Part shown: positions 46,730 through 58,599 of the stretch, piece by piece
How the letters are laid out: each line of letters begins with the position of its first letter
Position numbering within the stretch: position 1 is the first letter of the stretch
From: Pararge aegeria
Taxonomy: Eukaryota > Arthropoda > Insecta > Lepidoptera > Nymphalidae
DNA length: 64,000 nucleotides
Assembly: GCF_905163445.1 (NCBI RefSeq)
Contig: NC_053191.1
Span: 10,416,001 to 10,480,000 of the forward strand
Direction of reading: 5' to 3'
Program-made: the position numbers and the translations under genes
Notes under the pieces: generated by a model
What the model was told of the DNA's origin: nothing
What the model saw: only the letters and a program-made list of their open reading frames with translations
Databases searched by the model: none

Positions 46730-48860
46730 GCCCAATATGTAAGATTGGATTTTGGTCTTTGCAGTGTTTTGTTGTAAAGCCTTCAAAAGATGCTCCTTTA
46801 TTGGAGCGAAACTGACGAGAGCGTATTTAAGAGGATCTGGGAGGTGTTGGTTTAAAAGTAAGTTTAATATTAATTGCAATATAAAAGCGTTTCCAAAAGT
46901 GTGACAAAAGTGAGCCGCAGTCTACTTTCGACCCTGATTTAATCATACCCGCACCGTATCAGCGGCTATCTAAACGGTAAGGCTACTTTGCTGGTTGTAC
47001 CTACCGACTCTAGGTGACCTGGATTCCTGCGCAATTTAGCATGCTAATGAACAATAATAATGTTGTTGCTTTCACTCATTGCATTACGAAATTTAGCGTA
47101 ATTAAAAAGTAAAGTAAGTTAACCAGGGTTACTTACGTTAATTCACATACGAAATCGCATAGCTATCTATATATATTTTAGGAAAGGTACAATCTACCTA
47201 GTTATAATTTAAAAAAGACATCCAAAAGAATAATGAAAAAGTAATTGCTTTCACTCAATTAATTAGTTCTAAAACAACGTATGAATTCACCTCTTTCCTT
47301 ATTTTACTATGTTATATGTTTATCATGTAGTTGTATTGTGTTTTTTATTTACCATATATATATAACCAATTTTCGAAAGAGTGGAAAAATCGCTGCTATG
47401 ACTCAGACGGCAGTGCTAACTTTACCCTATTCTTCCTTGTCGATATATATGGCTCTACTCATTTTATTATTTGATCTGAAGATTATGGAATAAAACAAAA
47501 TGTCCTGGAAACTAAATATCCTTGGAATAAAATTAGAGTTAGTAGTCATAAAGTAAAAGTCTTAAAGTAGTGACATTACCCTCCGCAATCTTACACTCAT
47601 GGGTTTCGCATGAGAATATTGTTTTATTTATATTATTTATTATATTGTTACATAAGTTATACGTTTGCACGCCACCTAAACATGATGGTGAGTAGACGAA
47701 GGTGCCAAAGCTCCATAAGCCCACATTGGAATACCATGGCGCGAACACAGTCTTAGCAACTGTACTATTCTAACTACATGTAGAACGACAACTTTATTGA
47801 GATCCAACGGTGTCACATCCATTCTGACGATTAAAATTACCACCTTTAATATAATAAGTCGAACTTGGAGTACTGAAAGGTAAAGTGCCTATTAGTAATA
47901 TGATTCCGTAAGGTTAATAATAAAAAGCGGCATCGCCCATGCATATTATTATTATATACAGTTATTCCCACATAATAAAGCACATTAATATCAGGTAAAC
48001 ACTTAATAACAATTTAATATCGCTCATGAGAAAAGATTATGGAGACAGTTAAGCAAATGACCGTGAAAGTGACTTGATTTACAACATAGACTGTTACAAA
48101 TTGTACTTTTACTGTTATAATGCTTGAAGTAATGATATTTTTTTACCCATAAGGAGAATAAAATAACTATAACTATATGAAATAAAAAATCATAATTTTT
48201 TTTTCAATGGTATGCAAAAATGTTATGTTAAGTAAAAAATCGTACCATAATCGAAGAAGTATTCTTCGACTTTGATGAGATTTTTTGCACTTTTTTGGTA
48301 AAATAAAAAAATACAAGTCTCACGTTTTCACGAACCTATTTCCGAGTGAGAAAGCCAATATGTCCTAAAATGTTTTAAAGTGATAATAAGTATATATCTT
48401 AGTTTAAGTAAGACTTAACTTAAGGTTTACTATAGGGCACCAACGATAATCTATATTTCTCGCGGTCTTTAGTTTGATCTACAAACGCTGACTTTAGTGG
48501 TAATTTTATCTCATTGACTGGAATGTTGTTGGTAAAAGTTGGATTGCAGCATTAAAAAACAAATGGTGAGCAGTCTTAACATAAAATATAGGTACCTACT
48601 ATAACATCAGTCAAAACTCTTCGACAATAATTATTAGTGTTATACTAATGGCCGTAAACATTTCTTAATGCGAAACATCGTGATGTAGCAAATGGAAATT
48701 TAACTTTTACACGTCAGTAAAAACTTTAATGCCTATAAAAGATATACGTGTAGGTGGGTATTTTAGTCAGTAAACTTCTCATATAAGGTTTGGCGAAATC
48801 ACTTAGTGAATCGTTCTGATCTATTCTGTTATTTTTATTGTGTTTGTTCTGGCCCTTTGT
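46730..48860. other. Non-coding DNA with one possible repeat
   Basis: 47640-47760 ('cacctaaacatgatggtgag') resembles a dispersed lepidopteran repeat, from memory only. Nothing else was recognised. Confidence 0.35.
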
Positions 48861-48869
48861 TTTCTGGTC

Positions 48870-48958
48870 TGTTCTATTATATTCTATTCTATTCTGTTCT
48901 GTTCTTTTCTGTGCGGTTTTATTTTATTCTGTTCTGTTCTATTCTATGCGGTCTTTTC
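48870..48958. repeat. Pentanucleotide microsatellite (TTCTA/TTCTG)n
   Basis: An imperfect run of TTCTA and TTCTG units interrupted by 'gtgcggtttt'. The frames across it are artefacts of the repeat. Confidence 0.75.
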
Positions 48959-49074
48959 TCTGAACTTAGTCGACACGCATTACAAAATTACTTATATTTA
49001 TAACTCTACTTTTAAAATTCGTATCCTAGAACGAAATTACAAGATTATTACAAGATATTTCTAAGATCAAGAGA

Positions 49075-49283
49075 TAGTCCACCAATCCGCACTGGGCCAG
49101 CGTGGTGGACGTGCCTTCCAACCCCTTCTCATTGTGGGAGGAGACCCGTGCCCTGTAGTGGGCCGGTAATTTATTCATTTATATATTTAGCAACAAACCC
49201 CGTGAAGACAATACAGTTGCCCAATTCGTGTCCCCAACCCATTATAGCCCCTATAATGGGTTCATATTAAAATGATGATGATT
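49075..49283 (+). mobile_element. SINE family A, 3' portion
   Basis: 'agtccaccaatccgcactgg', 'ggtggacgtgcc', 'ctcattgtgggaggag' and 'ccctgtagtgggccggtaa' match the end of the 61.09 kb copy. The (ATG)n-like tail at about 49272-49283 is separated by an insertion. Confidence 0.6.
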
Positions 49284-49613
49284 TCTAACATTGATTTTTG
49301 AACACACAACTCGAAAACCTGTGTTTTTATGAGATTCTTAAAATTATATAAACTTAGCAGATAATAGAAGCCTATAAACTTGAGTAAGTAGCTGTTACCG
49401 AGATATAGTTTCGTAACATACGGATGGACAGAACGAAATGATCCTGTAAGGGTTCCAGGGCTAGGCACCCAAAAAGTCTCTAAGTTTTCATTAGTGCATT
49501 TTGATCGTACAATCATTATTTTTATAGGATGATTTTTAGATATAAGGTTTAAAATAAAACGTTAGATTTAATGAATTATATGAAAAACATTATAGATTCA
49601 TACTGCGACAAAA

Positions 49614-49633
49614 ATCGATATATATATATCGAT
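49614..49633. repeat. 20-bp perfect palindrome
   Basis: ATCGAT flanks an alternating AT core. It is symmetric without a spacer and probably microsatellite-derived. Confidence 0.6.
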
Positions 49634-50739
49634 AACATTTGCGAGTAGATACTTGAAAACTCAAGGCAGTCCCCAATCCCCAGCGTAGCGGCATTAATTA
49701 GAAACGAGGAAGCAAAAACGATTCATCTGCAACGATTGAATGGAATGACAATTACTCGCGTATAGTGCAAATTCTAATAGCGCTTTCATGTTACATACTT
49801 AAAATGGTATAAGATAAATGACGAGTCCGCTTTTGGTTTTGTTTTTTTAACTTCTTATATACCTACCCTTTTTTGCCTTACAATGGCGATCGAATTCATG
49901 TCTCCAATACCTACAATTCATTGTTCAAATTGAAAAGCGAACTCCACATAATAATATAAATTGGGTGCGGTGGCAGTGTCTATCACTCTCTCGGTGTTTT
50001 ACATTTTTGTTTATATACTTAGTTCTTTAATTTTCTTTAATTTAGTTTATATTCTTCTTCTATCTTTTAACTCGGTCCAGCCGTTTAGGAGGAGTTCAGT
50101 GACATACACGCACACAAGAAATATATATATAAAAGATTGACAATCTTTTATATGTTCTCCGGAAAACAATATTTAGAATCTTTAACTTCTAGAACATTGA
50201 TTTAATGTAATTTGTCTACTTTCAACTGGCTCTATCCATAGCTGTAAGATTTTCCACACAAATTACTCAACGTCAATGGCACTCTCAAGTTTCTAGTAAG
50301 TAATTATAACTGTGGTTATTATAGCTTCCGCCGGATCGAAAGCTTTTTAGATCTTATTTTTCCACTTTGGCTAAATGGGGGCTTAGAACGCTATCGACGA
50401 ATCGGAATCGAGTTATAATCATAATTACGTAGAGATCAGTATGAATAGGTAAGTTCAGTTTTATAATTAAAAGTTTATTTTTAAAATAAGTCTAACGGTT
50501 ACTATTAATTGTAATCACCTTAGTCACCTTCATTGCTATTGGAAAGGAGACGATTGTCGTAGAGTGGCAGCCATATTATGAAGATCACAATGATATCTGA
50601 TTTGACTACCGAAAAAAGGGGGTACTTAGTCACCACCCATAAAAGTATTTCTTATATTTGATTTAGAGTTTCGATTTTTTTTTTTTATAAAATTCACCAC
50701 TAATTGTAACGGCATAGTGTGTGGGTGTGTGCTTCTACG

Positions 50740-50853
50740 AGCGTGTGTGTGAATTCATCAATGGACTATAACAGTCCACTGCCGGACTAAAGGCCTCTCC
50801 CCATAGGAGGGATTGCACACAATCACCACGCTGGGCAGATGGGTTGGCGTTCA
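50740..50853 (+). repeat. Dispersed repeat (related to 43.13 kb)
   Basis: 'aacagtccactgccggacta', 'aggcctctccccataggagg' and 'caccacgctgggcagatggg' form a common lepidopteran repeat block. It is followed directly by a perfect hairpin. Confidence 0.55.
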
Positions 50854-50908
50854 CAGCAACTTCCTCTGTGCTACTACTATCATAATAGTAGCACAGAGGA
50901 AGTTGCTG
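50854..50908. repeat. Perfect 23-bp hairpin, 9-base loop
   Basis: The arms at 50854-50876 and 50886-50908 are exact reverse complements. No mismatch in 23 pairs suggests recent origin. Confidence 0.85.
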
Positions 50909-51204
50909 CATACTCTCCGTTATGCGTGTGAATTATTTTATTAATAACATCCAAGACGAAAACCTTTTTACTGTTGCCATACTTATTCATTACTCCATTT
51001 TACACAGTTTATATAGGTACTGCCTATTGTAACTTTATACACTTATTACTCTTTAAAGAATCGCAATCTCAGGAACTATTTAGTTTTGGAACAAAGATAA
51101 TCATTATTATGAATACTTGCAGTGGCGTCTACTACGTTATTTACCAAGTTATGCATACAGCACTAAGATTGCATCAAATGACAAATATTCTTTTCCTTTA
51201 CGAG

Positions 51205-51233
51205 TTATATATATATATATATATATATATATC
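51205..51233. repeat. (TA)n microsatellite
   Basis: About 14 uninterrupted AT units. Confidence 0.85.
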
Positions 51234-51424
51234 AATTTTAGGGTAGGCAGTGCTTTTGAGCATGTATGAAGTGCACGCCACTGAATACTGGAATACCGTA
51301 TCAGCAGTACTCCCTAATTTTCCACCAGCTTTATACTAAGCTTCTTTATATTAGTGTTCCCAAAACTTGAGAAGCTGAATTGCTCCTATTTTTTACACGC
51401 TTTATATTAGCTTCACCTATATTT

Positions 51425-51572
51425 ATTCTAAGGTTGCTTGGCAGTGATCGCTATTAAGTGAAAAGGCTGCCTTTTGTATTCTATTACTTTATTAATGTTT
51501 TAGTTTCATGATGTGGTGTACAAATAAAGTTAATAAAAGTAATAATAAAGTCTGACGATGTATTGACTTAGG
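51425..51572 (+). mobile_element. LINE 3' end (family F), + orientation
   Basis: 'ggttgcttggcagtgatcgc', 'aaggctgccttttgtattc' and an 'aataaagttaataaaagtaa' tail are the reverse of the 44.68 kb copy. Confidence 0.5.
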
Positions 51573-52023
51573 ATTTTGCATTACATTTCGAGATTAAAGT
51601 TTTTAGCTACAGTAAATCATGGGCTATAGTACCATATTTGTGCAAGTAAGTCCTAGATTCAAACAATAACAACCTAACCCTGTTGTTTTTGTGTCTTCAA
51701 CATTCAAAAATAATGTAGGTTCTTGATTTAATATTCGGTTATTGCTTGATGAGTCAAGACATATTTTTGTTCACTTAAAATACATTAAAAAAAAATATAA
51801 CAGTGAAACCCGACGGCGGTCACAGCGGAAACTTTATCACGTTTATGTATAGAAAATATTGGAGAGGTCGCTGCGGTTATCAAAGGAACGTGACTGAATT
51901 TTACACGGCTAGGAAAAATTAACGTTTGCCGTGTGAACTGTGCGCACTGGCAAGTGATAAAGATAGGTTTCAGCTTAATAAATGCACGTACTTTGGAAAG
52001 GGGCCTGTTGGATATGATAAGTA

Positions 52024-52218
52024 TCTATCTATATAAAAGAGAAAGTGTGTGGGTATGTTCCGTATAGGGTCCGAAACGGCTGCACCGATTTCAATAAAAT
52101 GATTTTCAGGGAATGTCCGGATTGACCTGGCGAGTAATCCTGTAAAGTTTGGTGACGATCGGAGCACTCCTATTTTTGAACTGTCACACACACACGTTCT
52201 CTTTTATAAATATAGATT
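52024..52218. mobile_element. Short element with about 28-bp inverted ends
   Basis: The left end 'atctatataaaagagaaagt' is inverted at the right end ('ctcttttataaatatagat'). The interior matches 5.29-5.48 kb. With both inverted ends it looks like a MITE, while the 5.29 kb copy ends like a Helitron. The class is therefore ambiguous. Confidence 0.55.
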
Positions 52219-52250
52219 ATTAAACTGTATTATTCAATTATGTCTCTAGT

Positions 52251-52506
52251 CACTTTACCGCCCCACTACAAGGCACGGGTCTCCTTACACAATGAGAAGA
52301 GGTTAAGGCCGTAGTCCACTACGCTGGCCCAGTGACTCCACACGCCTTTGAGAACATTATGGAGAACTCTCAAGCATGTAGCTTTCCTCACGATATTTTA
52401 ATTGTTTAAAACGCACATTACTTAGAAAACTTAGATGTGCGTGCTGGGATTCGAACTCGACCACCCGGAAGTGAAGTCGAAGTCCTACCCATTTGGCTAT
52501 CACCGC
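52251..52506 (-). mobile_element. SINE family A copy
   Basis: Reversed body ('gagaacattatggagaactc', 'cacgatattttaattg') with tRNA-like head: reversed B box 'gggattcgaactc' and end 'tttggctatcaccgc'. Confidence 0.7.
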
Positions 52507-53159
52507 AATCCGTCTATTATTCGTACCAATTTTACATAAAACAATCCATAGACCTGTATGTAATACCCCGTTTATTTTGTTGCGACTTATGATTTTATAA
52601 CTACGGTATTGTATAATGCGATCTGCATTAAGAAATGTTGAAACCCCGTAGATAGACATGTCATACGCACCATTGTTAATAAGGCTCAAAATGCGGTAAG
52701 TAGGTACTTATGATAGGCATTGTTGTGTTAGATTATATCGCAACTCTTTGTTTTAAGGTTCGCTGTGCCACAAGGGCGTTTATTGTTCTCTAATTTGGCT
52801 TTTTTGGTCTGATTGCTCGCTGATTGTGAGCCTTAATGGGATTTGTTGAGATAAGTTTTATTGAATAATGAATGAACTGCGTGACCTTCGTGTGATTAAC
52901 CCCGGATGTTATAGAGAATTTATTATTTTGCTGCTTTTGTATTCTTCTTATGTATAGTAGCTAATTATCTAATTATAAGTTTTTTTTGGCATAGTTCTAT
53001 TAGTTTTCGATTCGAATGCTTTTTTTTATACCACTACAAGTTAGGCCAACTTAACCTATTAGGGGGTATGATAGTTATATTTAACCCAAGCCATAATCAG
53101 TGTATGCGACATTGTACCTTCTTAGTTAATGGATATTACATTGTAATTAACAAATATAA

Positions 53160-53425
53160 TAAATAAATATACAACTACAATACACACATCGCCAAGCTAC
53201 GCTTACCTTGGGGCTAGCCCAAGGTAAGCGTAGCTTGTGTTATGGGTACTAAGATGAATATTTTTATAAATGATAAACATAAATACTTATAATATACAGA
53301 TAAACACCCAGACACTGAAAAACATTCATGTTCATCACACGAACATGTTCCAGTTGTGGGAATCGAACCTACGGCTATGGACTCAGAAAGCAGGGTCGCT
53401 GCCCACTGCGCCAGTCGGTTGTCTA
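53160..53425 (-). mobile_element. tRNA-derived SINE (family B) with internal inverted duplication
   Basis: The reversed A box ('ccactgcgcca') and B box ('ggaatcgaacct', one change) are kept, as is the body. A 20-bp perfect inverted duplication (53193-53237) replaces the end seen in the 35.46 kb copy. Confidence 0.75.
53193..53237. repeat. Perfect 20-bp inverted duplication, 5-base loop
   Basis: Arms at 53193-53212 and 53218-53237. The right arm is ancestral (present at 35.51 kb and 7.34 kb) and the left arm is a new inverted copy. Confidence 0.85.
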
Positions 53426-53661
53426 AATTAGAATTTTCGTAATTACAAAGATGTAAAAGAACCCAATGCTACTGCAAAATCATTTTAAATCCGATTGTGT
53501 CAAGAATTGTACCATGGAGATCATACTTTAAAGAGCTCTGCTTCAATGTGAATCGAAGGGTGCCACTTCTACGAATGACAGTTATAATTTAATTCCACAA
53601 CCGATTGACCTAAATGCACGATATGTTGAAAATTATCTAACAAACATTTTCTCCTTTTCAG

Positions 53662-53706
53662 GTAAACCACTCTACCGATATGGAAGGCATTAAGTCCAGT
53701 TTATAA
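53662..53706 (+). other. Possible acceptor with 14-codon terminal exon
   Basis: A strong acceptor (ttttctccttttcag ending 53661) is followed in phase 0 by 14 codons and TAA. The phase is compatible with BICDR exon 1, but the peptide shows no coiled-coil character. This is probably chance. Confidence 0.15.
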
Positions 53707-54252
53707 TGTACATCCGGTGAGTCACTACTTGGGATAGAACTAGTATCCAAAGTTGGTATTAGAATTTATATTTCCATTGATGAGCCTGCAAGTCGACCAC
53801 AGAGAAAGATGGTATTCATGTCGGCTTTATTTTTAAATGTCAGCCTGATCATACATGTGTGTGTTTGTGAACTTATCTGTAACTTAACTTTTTTATCTAA
53901 TTACTTTAAATGAGGAATTCTAGTATATACGAGTACGTATATACGTAATCCGAATCTTAGATACGGTTGTAACGATTTTCATAAAATTTTGTAATCATAA
54001 ACATCGATTTTGAATCGACGCATTACATCCCAATACTATACCGGAAGAATAATCCTAGGTATTAGCTATGCGTGTCTTAAATGAGGAAGCTAAGCGCATG
54101 TATTTCAGTACTACAGTTATATTACAGTTATGTAGAACGAGGTTACTGAGATGTGAGTATGGACTAACCAGATTTTACTAGGTGAAGGAAAGGCGATAGG
54201 TATGCATCCCCTATAAAATAAAATAAATCTTCGAAGACACCGCGTATGATCC

Positions 54253-54415
54253 CTAGCACGCACTTCTAACTTCTCAGAGGTCGATGCGCGTCTATGAGAA
54301 GTTAGAAGTGCGTGCAAGGTGCATGCGTATAGGAAAACTTCATTAGGAAACCTGCATGCTTGAGCCCTGAGGGTTCTTCATTATGTTATATCAGAAATTC
54401 TACGCACGCTGTTGG
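54253..54415 (+). mobile_element. SINE family A remnant with inverted duplication
   Basis: 'ctagcacgcacttctaactt' and 'aggaaacctgcatgcttgag' place it in family A. A perfect 21-bp inverted duplication sits between these blocks. Confidence 0.6.
54256..54315. repeat. Perfect 21-bp inverted duplication, 18-base loop
   Basis: Arms at 54256-54276 and 54295-54315. The left arm is the ancestral SINE sequence. The right arm replaces the 'ttatgtgcgtttt' part found in sister copies. Confidence 0.85.
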
Positions 54416-54419
54416 CATA

Positions 54420-57400
54420 CGTCAATCCCTCTTATTAAGTCAAATTAAATCTTACTATGCCTAGAAACATAATAATAAGATCTGATATCTCATATCACAC
54501 GCTGACGTTGATGGATAGAATAGATATGTGGGTTAATTCTAAGATTCGATTCGACTACTAACGCAGGGTCCATCGCCGAAAAGGTGTCCTGGGTGTGCGT
54601 GGCGTGTTGTTAATGTGATACCGGCTTAACAGGTAACTGTCTACTTACCTAATAACAATAATATTACGAGTACAAAGTTCATTGTTGCTTTTTACTCGTT
54701 ACTAAGAGATTAGCTACTTGAAACTGGTTTGAGAATTAGAAAGGAAACTTAACGGGAAGATCCACTGACACGAGCCTTTATGACTAGTCTTTCTCTGTAT
54801 ACGTTTGACCCTCCATGTCGCTCCAATGCGGGTTGGTGGGGCTTAATAATATGATTTATTTTGTTTTATAATAATAATTTTTTTTAAATTGCAAATATGC
54901 AATGAAAATTTAATTTTCATGGAGGGAAGAAAGACATTACAATTTCCAACCATAATCATACCTAATCAGAGAACAAAAGTGCGGCGATGGTGACGCGAGT
55001 TCTATGATTTTTGTTTACCGAAAAAGTATTCAACGCGCTTAAAGAAGTTTTCGATTAAAAAATTGAAGTATAAATTTTTTTATACTTATTTAATAATCAG
55101 ATAGAAATGTGGAAGTTATTATGTTACAATTATTTATAAGTCAAATAAAAAGCGATCAATATTTTACTAGATAGCAGAGTGTCAGCTACAAAAATCGTAT
55201 AATCTGTATACCTCATATAGTTGAATAACCGTTCGCTACCATAGACTGCATCATCGTTTACCACAACCAAGTGAGAATTCAGTCAATGTAGTTTTTGGAA
55301 AAACTCACATTCATCTGATTTTCATAACGCGACAAGAAAGTGGTTAAGTATACTTAAATTCGAAATGTAAATTTTTTGTTTATTTAGTGATGTCAAAAAT
55401 GCATGATGCAAGTGTTGTTTTGTTAGTAATTTGATTATACAACGCGCTGCGCAATAATATTATGTGACTGAATCACTGTGAAAATGTGTTACTACTGTAT
55501 AATAAGAAATGAAATTCCAAATAAGAACTCATTAATCAGTTTGTTAATCTTATTACTATTGTATCGCTTGCCACGCTAACATGAAAACGAAAGATTATTT
55601 GATACCTACTTGTTATAATGTTCTTAGTAATCTATTTTTTATGTACATGGGATGTGTTTGTTAGTACGCGGTAATCTCAATCTCAACCTGTCATTTTTGG
55701 AAAATCATTTTGAATTTAATAGATCGATTCAAAAAGGTTATATATTAATTGTTTTTGCAACGTTTTTAAGTCGGAGCTAATTAAAATGTAGTAAAGAAAG
55801 TTCAAACCATACACCAAGTTATTATTATCACTTGTAAACTGCTCATGACATTCTACAAAATATTGCTTTGCCCGAAGCCGTGGTTAATGGTTTACGAGTT
55901 CTTTCTGCCCTTCACGATCAGCTCCATTATTGTGACGAGCATTAATTGCTTACCTTATATAAACGAATTGAGAACCTACTCCTTTTTTTAAGCCGGTTGA
56001 TAATCAAGCTATAACCCATATTTACACAGTGCCACGTGGCACCGCGTATTATTTAGAATTACAGCTACCATAATTGCAGAAATCTGTTTACAGGCTGTTA
56101 TGTTATTTCAGGTCGTGTCAAGATTTCAATAAAAACTTAAAAGTCTTTCTTTCGTCTATTTTCTTAAGTACCTAAATTATTCTTTTTTTCTTCTTGGCCT
56201 CCTATGTAATGACGACACAACTCGACTCACTTATATTTGGGGTTTGAGACTTTTATACTCGTTTTACCGACAACACTTTTACATTCTATCTACTTTGATC
56301 TTTCTCTACTCCTTCGTCATTCTACATATTTTCTTTAACATTATTCCGTTGCATTCTGCACTACATGTCTATTTCACGTCAGTTTATATTTTGTTACATA
56401 TACGCTACTTTTAATGGCCAATAATGAAGTCAAGGCGTTACGATTGCAGTTAAGATTTCAATGCCATAGAGAATCCGGGCCTTAGCTGTTTCTAAGCATC
56501 TAAATGGTCGCCCAAAAAGTAGGCTCGGAACGTTTTATCATTAATTATATTGTGTGCTTGATCGCACACTGTCTTAAAAGTAAAAACTACGATCTGCGTT
56601 TGCATTCAATAATAATTGCGTTTTAAATTGGCTTACGCCATAGGCGTACTGTCGACATAATAAATTTCCCATACATTTCTCTTGACTAAGTAATCAACTA
56701 ATTACATTAATCGAGCTCATTACTTGCGTTAGAAAAATCAGGAAATTATTCATATTGAGTTTTATGCGGGAGTCTGCCGCAACTGCACATTGTGTGCGGT
56801 GTTTTTTACCAACCATACGTGACCCAGCTGCTTTACGCCAATAACTTTCGCTTTCTATGTCTGATCGTTTTCCCATTCAATTGTTTCAGTTGCATATCGA
56901 TTTTTTTGGCTGAAAGTGTGTAAATTATTAGCATATTTTGAGCAATAGGGCCGCAAAACAGGGCAGCTACGAATTGCGATACCAGTTTCATATCAGATCA
57001 TTACGTTCGGTAAACATAATCGATCGTCGACGATAAGTAGATACATAAATTAGATAAGATTTCGATGACCTCCGCGGGGCGGCTAAACTTATGTTTATAC
57101 AAATAGTGATAGTGTTTTGTATTGGAAATTTGCTTAAATAGGGGTGCATCTATCTGCAGGAACACTGCGTTCTATCACAGAACTTAGCAACTAAAAACAC
57201 AAATTTGAATATGTAGGTTGTGTTACCAATTGGCATCAAGCGCAATAAAATAAGTTTTCGCTAAGTGTGTGTACCTAAACCAAAAATAGCGTTCTTACGA
57301 TTCCAAGAATTTCTGAATTGATTTTCACCTGATCTAATTGGAGTCTCCGACAACGGAGAACTATTTAAACAGCTATATACTTTCATCGGAGGCTTCTACT

Positions 57401-57720
57401 CCTACCGAAGAACATAGTGGACATGTTCCATGGTGGACCCAGACAGCTAATAGTAACATTAAATCAATGGGTATACCGTATACTCCCTATTCAATGGTAT
57501 AACGAACATAACTACAAAAAGTTTATACTAAGATTCAGATTTATTAACAAAATAAACGTAATTGTCCAGGTTAATAATTTCCTAAAACATCCGGCGTTCA
57601 GTTGAGAATCAATATTATTATGGTACCTACTGATCATTAAAATATTGATTTCGTCCGATCGGATTTTTTTTACTTAGTTCCAAAGGTTTATTGTTTGTTG
57701 GCTTTATTTTACAAATAAAT
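54420..57720. other. Long stretch with no recognised gene or repeat
   Basis: AT-rich with short frames only (56694-56876 on -, 57417-57605 on +), none with recognisable features. This is the least repeat-dense part of the window and a place to look for conserved non-coding DNA. Confidence 0.45.
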
Positions 57721-57724
57721 AAAA

Positions 57725-57835
57725 TAAAACTTCTTCTTCTTGCGGTGCCTCTCCGACTAGCGAAGGTTGGCCGTCAGCTTCGTAAATTGTTGTCTATTTT
57801 TCGCCAGGCGAAATAATTCTGCTGCACTCAAAATA
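57725..57835. repeat. Unclassified GC-richer block
   Basis: It begins with (CTT)n and continues 'gcggtgcctctccgactagc'. The sharp composition change suggests an insertion. Confidence 0.25.
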
Positions 57836-58437
57836 AAACTAATAGTATTCAATACTAAAAAAACAATATTCATAATATATAAAACAGCGACTTCTCTATG
57901 TTACTGTTAACAAAATTCGAAAACTAGTCGATGTATTAATTTAAAGATTTTATTTGTATGTAAACACAGACCTAATATATGTAAACGACGTTTTTTTTTC
58001 TTTATATGAAAGAGTTGTTATGTAAATATTTGTAAAATAAAAAATAAAAATAGAATGGTGGTAGTAGCGTGGGATACAGGTACGGGAGAAAATATAGCCT
58101 GCAGTTGAAATAAACAAGAAACCAAAATAGATATAATTTTTAAGTAGGTATGTTTGCATGGATATAGGACTTGACTCTCTAATTTTTTAAACAATGTGTA
58201 GTAGCAATTCACTATAAAGTTAAATAAGTATTTAATTAATGATTCTGAACAAAAGCCGTTTGTAGAAAGTCTACCGACCGAAGTACTTGGAAGCATATAA
58301 TAATATTGTTCAAAGTTTATATAAAACGTTACCTTACAGAAAAATACGAGAGATTAATTAAACGATAACAAAGCTTGGGTGTGAATTGCTCTAACTTCAA
58401 AGCCTTAATTTACTGTGAGATGGTGATATAAAAAAAT

Positions 58438-58597
58438 TGCCGGCTAAGTTTCTTGTTAACTTAGACTAGGGCCCGTTTGGAACCCTCGTAGATTTAGATT
58501 TAAGTTGACGAAGGAAGTGATCACCATCCCCTTACAATTATGTAAACATATATGTATGAACGCTTCATAAGCTTTTTGAATTTTAATTTTGAATGTT
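58438..58597 (+). mobile_element. LINE-type 3' fragment (family D), + orientation
   Basis: 'gggcccgtttggaaccctcg' and 'gatcaccatccccttacaat' are the reverse complement of the blocks at 9.82-10.0 kb. Its end is at 'aattttaattttgaatg'. Confidence 0.55.
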
Positions 58598-58599
58598 AT

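Noticed and set aside
48806..49064. Two hydrophobic frames resembling membrane proteins
   Set aside because: They are translations of the TTCTA/TTCTG microsatellite.
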